49,889 nt of DNA from an uncultured Flavobacteriaceae bacterium (lineage in GTDB: Bacteria > Bacteroidota > Bacteroidia > Flavobacteriales > Flavobacteriaceae), in NCBI GenBank assembly GCA_947498845.1, contig CANMLX010000032.1:1-49889 (forward strand), in the 5' to 3' direction. Both the position numbers and the translations under genes were made by a program. How positions within the stretch are numbered: the first letter of the stretch is position 1; every line of letters starts with the position of its first letter. Positions 1 to 8,185 of this stretch are shown here, piece by piece. The notes under the pieces were generated by a model. It had not been told where the DNA came from. It did no database searches and was given only the letters and a program-made list of their open reading frames with translations.

Positions 1-536
1 ACACCACCACCTTCTATTGTAATACCGTCTTCTGGAATGTTGTCTGCTATGCCATCGCCTACATAAAACTCAAAGGGTCCACCTACTAACTCGCCTGCAT
101 CGGGCTGGTTTCTGTAGACAGTAATTGAATTAGAGAAATGAAACCAACCTTCAAAATCTGTTATATTAACTCCTACTTCAAGATTAAATATATCTTTATA
201 GGATACACTCCAAATTTTACAAATTCCTGCGCCAGTTCCTTCAAAATTAAATGGGGGTGCTTTTGGTAAGGCTAAAACGTTATTGTCATAATCTGTTATA
301 ATCCATTGTTGAAACTTACCTTCTGCTCCAATTAAAACAGCATCAATGGAATGAGAATTCCCATCTAGACAGATCGTTGTGTTATCTTTAGTGCCAATTT
401 TACCCCCTTGTATAATACCCTTATTTGTTCGAGCATTAGATGTCTGAGATACTAGCAAAAAGAAAACAATTAAAACCGTATTTACTACATGCCAGAGACC
501 TAACAAAGTAAATTTTAAACGTACTTCTTTTTTCAT
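1..536 (-). CDS. Partial secreted surface protein with repeated ITD/LP/GxC/W domain (3' end outside window)
   Basis: This reading frame is open from an ATG at 536 to the window edge, giving 178 visible codons; the C-terminus lies outside. The first 35 residues hold a hydrophobic segment (LIVFFLLVSQ) that fits a signal peptide. After it comes a module with CLDG, WIITD, ALPKAPPFNFEG, GAGICKIW, SYKD, LEVGVN, GWFHFSNSITV and GGPFEFYVGDG. I recognise this WxITD...LP...GxGxCxIW...SNSI pattern as a recurrent, usually tandem, extracellular module of Bacteroidota surface proteins. The GGPFEF-VGDG segment at the edge looks like the start of a second copy. No function can be assigned. T9SS export is likely, but the sorting domain is not visible. 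The gene is separated from the upstream nuclease gene by a terminator-like hairpin. Confidence 0.7.
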   Translation of the reverse strand, partial: MKKEVRLKFTLLGLWHVVNTVLIVFFLLVSQTSNARTNKGIIQGGKIGTKDNTTICLDGNSHSIDAVLIGAEGKFQQWIITDYDNNVLALPKAPPFNFEGTGAGICKIWSVSYKDIFNLEVGVNITDFEGWFHFSNSITVYRNQPDAGELVGGPFEFYVGDGIADNIPEDGITIEGGG

Positions 537-584
537 AATAAAATCGAATTAATTAATTATCGATAAAATTATGTTTAACAATTA

Positions 585-611
585 ACAAAAAATGTTAGAC
601 AGCTAACATTT
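585..611 (-). terminator. Rho-independent terminator after the nuclease gene
   Basis: AAATGTTAG (590-598) pairs perfectly with CTAACATTT (603-611) across a 4-base loop. On the minus strand the stem runs into a T-rich tract (TTTTTTGTT). It sits 72 bp past the stop of the nuclease gene and upstream of the left-edge gene. Confidence 0.6.
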
Positions 612-682
612 CTGATTTTTATTATTCCTTTTTTGAAAATTTTTATAAGAAAATAAAACCGTGCACTGTAAGAGAAAATGTT

Positions 683-1486
683 TTAAAACCAATCTTTATA
701 GCTACTTGAGGCTTCTAATTTGTTTTCAATGTTATCATCTAGTTCTGAAAAAAAATCTATTCCTGTTAAGGCTTCTATTTGATCTACTGACACAACGAAC
801 TCATATAATGGTTTATTAGCATCTTCATGGGGTAATAAAAATGCTATCATTTTTGTTTTCCCTGTATTATTATCTATTAAAACTTTATAAAACTGATTTG
901 GAATGGCAACATGCTCTTCTCCTATAGTCGCCATATTACCTTTTAAAATGCCTCCAGTTACTACAAAAACACCATTGTATTTGCGTGCCCAGTAACGTAC
1001 TTTTTGTTCTAGTTTATTCCATATTCCCGAATTAAACTGATGTTCTTGCGGGCTAATATTACTTGTTAAAAACGTTTCGTCATGGGCTTCTTTACTATAG
1101 CGTTTATCTCCAGCAGGACATAAATGACCTCTATCATAACCCGACTTCTTATAATTTCTCCAATGCGCAGCTCCTGTTTTTACAGCATTATCTATTTCAA
1201 AATAAGGACGTTTATGATTGCTATTCGAAAGATGTTCTTTTTTTAACTCGTAAGCTACCCATTCTGCTTGTTCATGAGGTTCACTATAGGACAATGAATA
1301 CCCATTATGGTGTACAATTTGACCAGTGGTAGATGTGGGCAAAAAATATTCATTGGTATTACTTTTTACTGTTTTTCCTTTATCTACAGCTTTTGCTGTT
1401 TCTTCTTCTGTTAAAAAATGCTCATAGCCATATACGCCTACCACTATTAAGATGACTATTATTGTATATACGTTTCGTTTTCTCAA
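683..1486 (-). CDS. DNA/RNA non-specific endonuclease (His-Me finger, DRGH motif), membrane-anchored or secreted
   Basis: A 267-residue protein. Residues 8-20 form an N-terminal hydrophobic segment (signal anchor or signal peptide) and the rest is the NUC1-type nuclease domain. The catalytic DRGH motif is at 118-121. It is followed by a TSNISPQ block and by FNSGIW, where N152 is the expected Mg2+-binding Asn of the Serratia nuclease family. Members cleave single- and double-stranded DNA and RNA without sequence preference, normally outside the cytoplasm. The gene starts one base after the stop of the upstream phosphatase gene, so the two are almost certainly cotranscribed. I infer a joint role in degrading extracellular nucleic acid and freeing phosphate. 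Domain assignment is secure; exact location is inferred. Confidence 0.92.
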   Translation of the reverse strand: MRKRNVYTIIVILIVVGVYGYEHFLTEEETAKAVDKGKTVKSNTNEYFLPTSTTGQIVHHNGYSLSYSEPHEQAEWVAYELKKEHLSNSNHKRPYFEIDNAVKTGAAHWRNYKKSGYDRGHLCPAGDKRYSKEAHDETFLTSNISPQEHQFNSGIWNKLEQKVRYWARKYNGVFVVTGGILKGNMATIGEEHVAIPNQFYKVLIDNNTGKTKMIAFLLPHEDANKPLYEFVVSVDQIEALTGIDFFSELDDNIENKLEASSSYKDWF

Positions 1487-1487
1487 A

Positions 1488-3131
1488 TTACTCTAAAATA
1501 AATCCTAATGGTTCGCCTATGGATCCGTTAGGAAAACTAATACCCAAAAGTACAGATATTGTTGGCGCTATATCTACAACACTTGTTTTTTTATAAGTTG
1601 TTCCTTTTTTAATCCCTTTTCCAAAAAATAATAAAGGTACATGCGTATCGTAATTTAAACCACTACCATGCGTAGATCCAGTTTTACTATAAGCTATATA
1701 AGCAGGATCGTCTACAAGAATAACGTCTCCTGAACGTTTTTGATTAAAGCCTTTTTGTAATAATGTTTCAATACCTTCGGTGAAGTTAACAGAACTCATT
1801 GTTATAGCTGTGTAGGCTTTATATATGTGTTTATAGGTTATTTGCTCTTCAACTATAGCCTCTTGAACATCATCTAAATCTAATTTTAATGCTTTGATCT
1901 TCTCTCTATTTAAGAAGATTTGATTGTTACTTATATTTTCTAAAATATCGGTTGTACCAAAAGTATCAGCTAAAAATTTATTAAACTTTTCTTTTCTTTT
2001 CTTGTAATCTAAATATCCTGCAGGAATCTTCATTTCACTTAAATATGCAGGTACATCTATTGCGCCATGATCTGCGGTTAAAAACACAATATACTCACCT
2101 TTACCTACTGCTTTATCTAAAGCATTAAAGAAACGTTCTAGGTCTTTATCTAATCTTAAATAAGTGTCTTGAATTTCTTTTGAATTAACACCAAAATTAT
2201 GTCCAACGTAATCTGTACTTGAGAAACTTACCGTTAATACATCGGTGATATTATCTACTCCTAATTGCTCTGCTTTTAGAGCTTCTATAGCAAAATCTGC
2301 TACAATACTATTTCCATAAGGTGTGGCTTTTAAGATATCGTATCCCATATTTTCTTTCTGTAGCGCTTTAAGATCGTAAGGGAATGTTGCTGTTTCTTTT
2401 CCTTTAAATCCTTCCTCAAAATTATTTAAATCACTTCCACTCTCGGTGTATGTATCTATATCATAAAGTGTATTCCAAACTTTTAAGTAAGACGCAGCCT
2501 TGTTAGAACTATTAAAATCTTTTACCCATTGCGGCAATTTACTCATATAAAATGTACTTGAAATAAAAGCGCCTTCTTCTTTCCCCCTAAACCAATAGGC
2601 TGCATTTGCTGTATGTCCCGCTGGTAAAACTGCGCCCCTGTCTTTAATTGAAATCCCTATGGTTTTACCTCTCATTTGTGTAAACAGTCTATTTTCATCT
2701 GCAAAAGTGGTGGTTTGCATCCTATGCGGCGACATGCGTTCTTTCTCTGAAGTACTACCTACTGCCAAAACAGAATTGTCTGCTGCACAATACACCATCT
2801 TTTTTATTTCTTTATCGTACCAATTATTAGCTATTACACCATGATATTTTGGAGTTGTACCTGTATAAATAGAGGCGTGCCCTGGTCCAGTATATGTTGG
2901 CACGTAATTAAAATGATGATTTTTGCAATTAAAGCCTTCATTCATCATACGTTTAAATCCACCATTACCAAACTTATTATAAAAACGTGTTAAATAATCA
3001 AATCGCATTTGATCTACCACTATTCCTACTACTAGTTTAGGATTTTCATTTGGGTTATTTATGCTATTTCTCTGTGCTAAACTTGGTTTTATTAATGCAA
3101 AAATTAATACAAGCGCTAAAGTATATTTCAT
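1488..3131 (-). CDS. pafA: PafA-type alkaline phosphatase (phosphodiesterase/nucleotide pyrophosphatase superfamily)
   Basis: A 547-residue periplasmic phosphomonoesterase, about the length of the characterised flavobacterial PafA. A signal peptide ending near SLAQ (residues 16-20) precedes KLVVGIVVDQMRFDYL, which supplies metal ligand D40. VPTYTGPGHAS follows, with the nucleophile at T79, the same number as in the Elizabethkingia enzyme. Downstream FLTADHGAIDVP and STHGSGLNYDTHVPLLFFG carry the remaining Zn ligands. PafA hydrolyses many phosphate monoesters and is not inhibited by phosphate in characterised members. It is the first gene of a two-gene unit with the nuclease (1 bp gap). A TATTTTTG -7 box lies 24-31 bp upstream of the start codon. 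Confidence 0.93.
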   Translation of the reverse strand: MKYTLALVLIFALIKPSLAQRNSINNPNENPKLVVGIVVDQMRFDYLTRFYNKFGNGGFKRMMNEGFNCKNHHFNYVPTYTGPGHASIYTGTTPKYHGVIANNWYDKEIKKMVYCAADNSVLAVGSTSEKERMSPHRMQTTTFADENRLFTQMRGKTIGISIKDRGAVLPAGHTANAAYWFRGKEEGAFISSTFYMSKLPQWVKDFNSSNKAASYLKVWNTLYDIDTYTESGSDLNNFEEGFKGKETATFPYDLKALQKENMGYDILKATPYGNSIVADFAIEALKAEQLGVDNITDVLTVSFSSTDYVGHNFGVNSKEIQDTYLRLDKDLERFFNALDKAVGKGEYIVFLTADHGAIDVPAYLSEMKIPAGYLDYKKRKEKFNKFLADTFGTTDILENISNNQIFLNREKIKALKLDLDDVQEAIVEEQITYKHIYKAYTAITMSSVNFTEGIETLLQKGFNQKRSGDVILVDDPAYIAYSKTGSTHGSGLNYDTHVPLLFFGKGIKKGTTYKKTSVVDIAPTISVLLGISFPNGSIGEPLGFILE

Positions 3132-3154
3132 TATAAAATTAAATTTATTTAGTT

Positions 3155-3162
3155 CAAAAATA
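3155..3162 (-). promoter_or_regulatory. Candidate -7 box for the pafA-nuclease unit
   Basis: Minus-strand TATTTTTG matches the Bacteroidota -7 consensus TAnnTTTG, 24-31 bp before the pafA start. No good TTTG -33 box is visible at the usual 19-21 bp spacing, so this is tentative. Confidence 0.4.
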
Positions 3163-3242
3163 CTTATATAATCGCATCATTATTTAAAATTAAGGTTAAA
3201 TACCTCTAAGTTTTTTTTACTTTAGCACCAATAATATTTTAT

Positions 3243-3980
3243 ATGCAATACCTACATAACATTGGAGCTTATTTCTTGATGATTGTAGAAATGTTTCGTA
3301 AGCCTACTAAATGGGCTGTTATGAAACAGTTAATACTAAAAGACGTAGACGATTTAATAATTGGGTCTCTTGGCATAGTCTCTTTTATTTCCTTTTTTGT
3401 TGGTGGTGTTGTTACCATTCAAACCGCTTTAAATATTGACAACCCTCTAATACCCAAATATCTGGTAGGTTTTGCTACCAGACAGTCTATTTTACTTGAA
3501 TTTGCGCCTACATTTATGTCTATAATTATGGCTGGTAAAGTAGGTTCGTTTATCACTTCCAGTATTGGTACTATGCGTGTTACCGAACAAATTGATGCTC
3601 TAGAAGTTATGGGTATTAATTCTTTGAATTATTTGGTGTTTCCTAAATTTATTGCGCTGCTTTTATATCCTTTTGTTATTTCAATATCTATGTTTTTGGG
3701 TATGCTTGGGGGTATGGCTGCTTGTGTTTATGGAGGATTTAGTACACTTGAAGATTATATTGTTGGTTTACAAATAGACTTTGACACCTTTCATGTAATA
3801 TATGCGTTTATTAAAACGTTTGTATTTGCTTTTGCGCTTGCTACAATTCCTTCTTTCCATGGTTATTACATGAAAGGAGGCGCTTTAGAAGTTGGTAAAG
3901 CCAGTACTACATCGTTTGTATGGACTAGTGTTGTTATTATCGTTTTAAACTATTTTCTAACTCAAATGTTACTAAGCTAA
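3243..3980 (+). CDS. MlaE-family ABC transporter permease
   Basis: A 245-residue integral membrane protein of the MlaE (DUF140) family, which forms the permease dimer of MCE-type phospholipid/sterol transporters between inner and outer membrane. Family signatures visible are LEFAPTFMSIIMAGKVGSFITSSIGTMR followed by VTEQIDALEVMGIN, the typical E/A-rich core, and several hydrophobic helices across the length. The ATPase gene follows, with the stop and start codons overlapping (TAATG at 3978-3982), so the two subunits are translationally coupled. The MCE substrate-binding partner (MlaD) is not encoded next to them here. In many Bacteroidota it lies elsewhere, so the pair may serve a remote MCE protein. 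Confidence 0.9.
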   Translation: MQYLHNIGAYFLMIVEMFRKPTKWAVMKQLILKDVDDLIIGSLGIVSFISFFVGGVVTIQTALNIDNPLIPKYLVGFATRQSILLEFAPTFMSIIMAGKVGSFITSSIGTMRVTEQIDALEVMGINSLNYLVFPKFIALLLYPFVISISMFLGMLGGMAACVYGGFSTLEDYIVGLQIDFDTFHVIYAFIKTFVFAFALATIPSFHGYYMKGGALEVGKASTTSFVWTSVVIIVLNYFLTQMLLS

Positions 3981-4747
3981 TGATTGAAGTTAATAATTTA
4001 CATAAGTCATTTGGAGACGCAGAAATTTTAAAAGGTATTAGTACAACTTTCGATAAAGGCAAAACCAACCTCATTATAGGGCAAAGTGGCTCTGGTAAAA
4101 CAGTATTTTTAAAATGTCTTTTAGGGTTATTTAATTACGAAGAAGGCACCATTTCTTACGACGGAAAAATATTTTCACAATTAAGTGAAGATGAAAAACG
4201 TAATTTAAGATCGGAAATAGGCATGGTTTTTCAAGGTAGTGCTCTTTTTGACTCTATGACTATTGCCGAAAATGTTAAATTCCCTTTACAAATGTTTACA
4301 AAACAGAGTAAAAGCGAAATGGATGATCGTGTAGATTTTGTTTTAAAACGTGTAAATTTAGATGGTGCCCATAATAAAATGCCAAGCGAAGCTTCTGGTG
4401 GCATGCAAAAACGTGTGGCTATTGCTCGAGCTATTGTTAATAATCCTAAGTATTTATTTTGTGATGAACCTAACTCTGGATTAGATCCTAAAACTGCTAT
4501 TGTAATAGATAATTTAATTCAGGAGATTACCCAAGAGTACCAAATCACTACTGTTATTAATTCTCATGATATGAATTCGGTTATGGAAATAGGTGAAAAG
4601 ATCGTTTTTTTAAAAAATGGTCTAAAAGAGTGGGAAGGTTCTAAACACAACATTTTTAAAACAGATAATGCTACGGTAACCGATTTTGTTTACTCTTCAA
4701 ACTTATTTAAAAAGGTACGCAGAATGTATAATGAAGAAAATGAGTAA
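3980..4747 (+). CDS. MlaF-family ABC transporter ATP-binding protein
   Basis: A 255-residue ABC ATPase. Walker A is GQSGSGKT at residues 34-41. The signature region EASGGMQKRVAIARA has the GGM-containing form typical of MlaF-type ATPases. Walker B with D-loop is YLFCDEPNSGLDP, and the switch His is in NSHDM. It powers the permease encoded just upstream. Its stop codon TAA (4745-4747) is itself the first three bases of a palindromic repeat (TAATACC...), so the repeat defines the gene's 3' end. Confidence 0.92.
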   Translation: MIEVNNLHKSFGDAEILKGISTTFDKGKTNLIIGQSGSGKTVFLKCLLGLFNYEEGTISYDGKIFSQLSEDEKRNLRSEIGMVFQGSALFDSMTIAENVKFPLQMFTKQSKSEMDDRVDFVLKRVNLDGAHNKMPSEASGGMQKRVAIARAIVNNPKYLFCDEPNSGLDPKTAIVIDNLIQEITQEYQITTVINSHDMNSVMEIGEKIVFLKNGLKEWEGSKHNIFKTDNATVTDFVYSSNLFKKVRRMYNEENE

Positions 4748-4910
4748 TACCATTTGCAATTTGAATTTACTAGGTTATAATGCGCCTTTTAAAATTCTAG
4801 TTCAACATAAAAAAGAAACGTAGCTACTGCAATGTTTAATTTTTCTATCTGCTATAATTTCAAAATACATCATTTTCCCTTTCCAGTAAATTCAAAATAC
4901 AAATGGTATA
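4745..4910. repeat. Palindromic intergenic repeat, copy A
   Basis: The ends TAATACCATTTG (4745-4756) and CAAATGGTATA (4900-4910) are inverted. The similarity continues inward through AATTTGAATTTACT against AGTAAATTCAAAAT, giving imperfect arms of about 26 bp. The centre has AAAAAAGAAACGTAGCTACT, resembling the core of the other copies. It lies between the convergent mlaF-type and GH105 genes, where the hairpin could also stop transcription. It belongs to the family at 9965, 14401, 14546, 21992 and 26662. Confidence 0.75.
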
Positions 4911-4991
4911 AGTACATCTAACTCTACTCTCTATCTTGTACAAATATTTACCTGCGTAAGCTACTTCTCTATCATTCCATTTTTCTCCATC

Positions 4992-6242
4992 TCAAGAAGT
5001 AATTCTATATCTATGGTTTTCATCGTTTAAATAATGATACCAACACCAACCGCTATCTTTTATAAATGCTTCATGTTGGAGGTCCCATGCTATAGGGTGA
5101 AACTTGTTTAAATAGGTATACATTTCTGCTCCAGCTGCTAAAAATGCTCCAATACCATAAACTTCTGTATAATCTTTAAAACTTTCTCCTGGTGCAGCTC
5201 CAATAGGTTGTACATAGCCTAACATGCCTTCTTCATTAACGCATTTAGTTAAAGCATTCCAAGCTTTGAATAATATTGGTTCATATGTTTCTTTATCCAG
5301 TAATCCGTTATTTATTCCCCAAGCAATTCCATATGTAAAAAACGATGTTCCGCTAGTTTCTACAGTTTGATAAATGTCTAAACCTCCTAAAAGACCTCCA
5401 GACCATGTTCCATCCTTCCTCTGCGTTTTTATCAAGGTTTCTGCAATTTTTTTAAAGATATCTTCATAAAAAGCTCTTCCTTTCCAGTCTTTAGGCAAAT
5501 CAGGAAGCATTAAAGCTAAACCACCAAAAACCCAACCATTACCACGCGACCAGAATATTTTATTACCGTTCTTTTCTCGTTTATCAAAATAAGATTTGTC
5601 TCTAAAAAATAGTTGCTCCTCGTTATCCCAAAGTTCATCATAAGTCATATGGTACTGTCTATCCATAAACTCTAAATACTTTTTATCTTTTGTTACTTTG
5701 GCTAATCTTGCCCATACGGGAGGGGCCATAAATAACGCATCGCACCAATCCCAGTGATAGTCGTTTGCCTTATCACTTTTCATTATAGAATCAAATTGTG
5801 TTTTTATAGGCTCTATTGTGGCATACCTCTTTAGCTTTATATTTTGATGAAGACTTAAATACATTTGTCCTACGGCATGATCATCTGCATGATACAAACG
5901 CTTATATAATTTCCATTTGTTCCTATCGCCTAATTCTACTAACCAATTAATATATTGAGGGTAGTGAGATACTTTAGTTAATTCGAACATACCAGAATAC
6001 AGAGCTGCATTTGTCCAATCTAATTCATGGTGCTTATTTCTGTTATGCCATTTTTTTCTATTTTCTGGAGATGGTAATGCTCTATATTTCCCCATTTCTT
6101 CAAAAGTTTCTATTTGCCAATTAGCAACTTTTTCTGTTATCTTTAAAACATCTTTTTGATTAGGTTTCTTTATTACATCTTCTTGTTTTTGGCAATTGAA
6201 ACAAAGAGAAAACATCAAAAAATAAAAAATAATTTGTCGCAT
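4992..6242 (-). CDS. Glycoside hydrolase family 105/88-like unsaturated glycuronyl hydrolase, lipoprotein
   Basis: I place the start at the ATG at 6242 rather than 6275. From there MRQIIFYFLMFSLCFNC reads as a lipoprotein signal with the lipidated Cys at residue 17, giving 416 residues. The body matches the alpha/alpha-barrel YteR/YesR-like family: WTNAALYSGMFEL, HADDHAVGQMYLSLHQ, a WDWCDALFMAPPVWARLA block with a conserved acidic residue, WSRGNGWVFGGLALML, and TSGTSFFTYGIAWGINNG. Such enzymes remove the unsaturated uronic acid left by polysaccharide lyases on rhamnogalacturonan, ulvan or similar glycans. No lyase or SusC/D pair is adjacent. A perfect palindrome follows its promoter and suggests control by a LacI-type regulator. 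Confidence 0.88.
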   Translation of the reverse strand: MRQIIFYFLMFSLCFNCQKQEDVIKKPNQKDVLKITEKVANWQIETFEEMGKYRALPSPENRKKWHNRNKHHELDWTNAALYSGMFELTKVSHYPQYINWLVELGDRNKWKLYKRLYHADDHAVGQMYLSLHQNIKLKRYATIEPIKTQFDSIMKSDKANDYHWDWCDALFMAPPVWARLAKVTKDKKYLEFMDRQYHMTYDELWDNEEQLFFRDKSYFDKREKNGNKIFWSRGNGWVFGGLALMLPDLPKDWKGRAFYEDIFKKIAETLIKTQRKDGTWSGGLLGGLDIYQTVETSGTSFFTYGIAWGINNGLLDKETYEPILFKAWNALTKCVNEEGMLGYVQPIGAAPGESFKDYTEVYGIGAFLAAGAEMYTYLNKFHPIAWDLQHEAFIKDSGWCWYHYLNDENHRYRITS

Positions 6243-6269
6243 AAAATATAGTTTAGTTTTAAAACAGTA

Positions 6270-6285
6270 ATACAATCGATTGTAT
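6270..6285. promoter_or_regulatory. Perfect 16 bp palindrome, candidate LacI-family operator of the GH105 gene
   Basis: ATACAATCGATTGTAT is a perfect inverted repeat with the central CG common in LacI-family operators. It starts 3 bp after the predicted -7 box and would cover the transcription start, the classical position for repression. It lies 27 bp upstream of the chosen start codon. The regulator is not in this window. Confidence 0.6.
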
Positions 6286-6288
6286 CCT

Positions 6289-6320
6289 CAAAAATAAACA
6301 TCATTTTATGAATAAAAAAT
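6289..6320 (-). promoter_or_regulatory. Candidate promoter of the GH105 gene
   Basis: Minus-strand -7 box TATTTTTG (6289-6296) matches TAnnTTTG. A T-run lies 19 bp further upstream, at the -33 position, and approximates TTTG. The palindrome at 6270-6285 follows immediately. Confidence 0.5.
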
Positions 6321-6348
6321 TATTTATTCATTTAGGCAATTAATTAAG

Positions 6349-6593
6349 GTGAGTTTTCAATTTAAGAATCTTAGATAAAAGTCAATAAATAGGTTAGATT
6401 CAACTTATAATTACGATAGACTAGCTGGCTAGTTTATTGTAATTTAAGGAAGAAAATGACGTATTTAGTGGTTTTTAGCTAGAAACTAATAAATTTCTGT
6501 TGCTTTTAAGAGTAATGTAATACATCTATTTAGGGTTAAGTTATTGATATATAGTTTTTATTTTTTAAAAAATAGTGCTTAGGTCGAACTCAC
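6349..6593. mobile_element. MITE-like 245 bp element, copy 1
   Basis: This non-coding element begins GTGAGTTTTCAATTTAAG and ends GGTCGAACTCAC, so the outer GTGAGTT and AACTCAC are inverted. It is similar over its full length to 14854-15097. A 32-base near-palindrome (6411-6442, centred on ACTAGCTGGCTAGT) sits inside. ATTAATTAA flanks both sides (6339-6347 and 6594-6602), consistent with a target duplication. The right end touches the stop codon of the DUF389 gene. It fills most of the gap between that gene and the GH105 gene. Confidence 0.55.
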
Positions 6594-6594
6594 A

Positions 6595-8058
6595 TTAATT
6601 AACTCTTTTAACTACTAAAGAATCTAAATCTAGTTTTTGCTTAAACCATTTTTCAAGTTTAAGCCTTTCTTGTTTTCTCGTATTTTCTTTAGTTAAAGAA
6701 TCTATCCATTTTACATGAAAAACTGAAATTGTATCCTGTTTTTTAAAATTTGAAGTTATTACATTAGAAAAAGACAAACTTTCAATATTTTCATAATTTA
6801 TTTTAACTTCTTCGGTTAATTCTTTAAAAGGAATTTGATCACGCTCTAACCTTGACAACTTCCTTACTCTATCTTCTAAGTATGAAATTTTTTGTTGCTG
6901 TGACATTAAATCTAAAGAATCACGTGTACGCAATTCTTCCATGTATTCTAAATTGTTAACTGTTCTGTTTTTAACTTGATTAATATATAATTTCGTGTTT
7001 TCTAAGGCTCCATAATTTGTTAATCTTTGTTCAAGTAAATCCTTAGTAGAATCAGGAATTTCATCAGTTCCAAAAGGAATTAACTCAATGATGGATTCTC
7101 CATCTTTATTATAGGTATATGTTGCGTTTTTTTCTATGTAATTAGAATTTGGTAATGCTTTAAGTTCATTTTTCACAAAAGCTTTAGCATCATTTTTAAA
7201 ATTACTTTCGCGCAATACATTTAAAAAAGTTAAAACAGCTGGAATCATTACAATAATCGCTAAAACAGAAGCTAATCGAGCTGTGCGTTTGCGTTTAGCC
7301 GAATTGGCATATTTTAGCATAGGAAAACGTAACACCTTTAATACTAAAAATGTTGCCAAAGCAATAAAAATAGTATTAATCGTAAATAAATACATTGCTC
7401 CTAAAAAATACTCAAAATTCCCTTTTGCCAACCCGTAACCAGCAGTACAAAGAGGAGGCATTAATGCTGTTGCTATTGCTACACCAAAAATAACCGATGC
7501 TATCGTTCCTTTCTTTGTTCTAGCTATAATTAGAGCTAAACCACCAAAAAATGCTATTAAAACATCTCTAATATCTGGTTTAGTTCTTGCAAAAAGCTCT
7601 GATGTTTCTTCACTTAAAGGGAAAAACTTAAAAAATAAAAATGCGGTTAATAAACTCAACACGATCATGGTTGCTAAGTTTATTAAAGACCGTTTTAAGG
7701 TATCAATATCATTAATAGCTATAGACATGCCTATTCCTAAAATTGGTCCCATAAGTGGAGAAATTAACATGGCTCCAATAACAACTGCCGTAGAATTAGC
7801 ATTCAAACCTACCGAAGCCACAAAAATGGAACAGATTAATATCCAGGCGGTTGCGCCTTTAAAAGGGATATCTCCTTTTATAGCTTCTACTGTAGCATCT
7901 CTATCGGTATCGTCTCTAAAGTCTAATAGTTCTCTAAAAAAAGTAGTAATACTTTGCCATAAACCTTGGGCATCTTTTTTTACTGCTTTTTTGGATTCTT
8001 CTACATTTTGTTTTTTTTCTACTTCTTCTTCAGAAAAATTAAACTTACTTTCTTCCAT
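6595..8058 (-). CDS. DUF389 (TIGR00341-type) polytopic membrane protein with long C-terminal coiled-coil extension
   Basis: A 487-residue protein. Residues 1-70 are a charged cytoplasmic leader. Residues 70 to about 270 are the DUF389 membrane core, with the characteristic NSTAVVIGAMLISPLMGPILGIG, IARTKKGTIASVIFGVAIATALMPPLCTAGYGLA and TINTIFIALATFLVLK helices. Residues from about 285 to 487 are a hydrophilic tail with a predicted coiled coil (SQQQKISYLEDRVRKLSRLERDQ) that is probably extracytoplasmic. The function of DUF389 is not established. The stop codon abuts the MITE-like element. A strong hairpin separates the gene from manC upstream, so it is probably transcribed on its own. Confidence 0.88.
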   Translation of the reverse strand: MEESKFNFSEEEVEKKQNVEESKKAVKKDAQGLWQSITTFFRELLDFRDDTDRDATVEAIKGDIPFKGATAWILICSIFVASVGLNANSTAVVIGAMLISPLMGPILGIGMSIAINDIDTLKRSLINLATMIVLSLLTAFLFFKFFPLSEETSELFARTKPDIRDVLIAFFGGLALIIARTKKGTIASVIFGVAIATALMPPLCTAGYGLAKGNFEYFLGAMYLFTINTIFIALATFLVLKVLRFPMLKYANSAKRKRTARLASVLAIIVMIPAVLTFLNVLRESNFKNDAKAFVKNELKALPNSNYIEKNATYTYNKDGESIIELIPFGTDEIPDSTKDLLEQRLTNYGALENTKLYINQVKNRTVNNLEYMEELRTRDSLDLMSQQQKISYLEDRVRKLSRLERDQIPFKELTEEVKINYENIESLSFSNVITSNFKKQDTISVFHVKWIDSLTKENTRKQERLKLEKWFKQKLDLDSLVVKRVN

Positions 8059-8185
8059 CGATATTTACTTTAGAAACTATTTTATTTATAAACGAACATA
8101 CTATATACAACTTAAATTTACTTTACAGCAATTTCAAATTATAACTGGTATTAAATTTAGAAAAACTATGTTTATCACAGGTATT

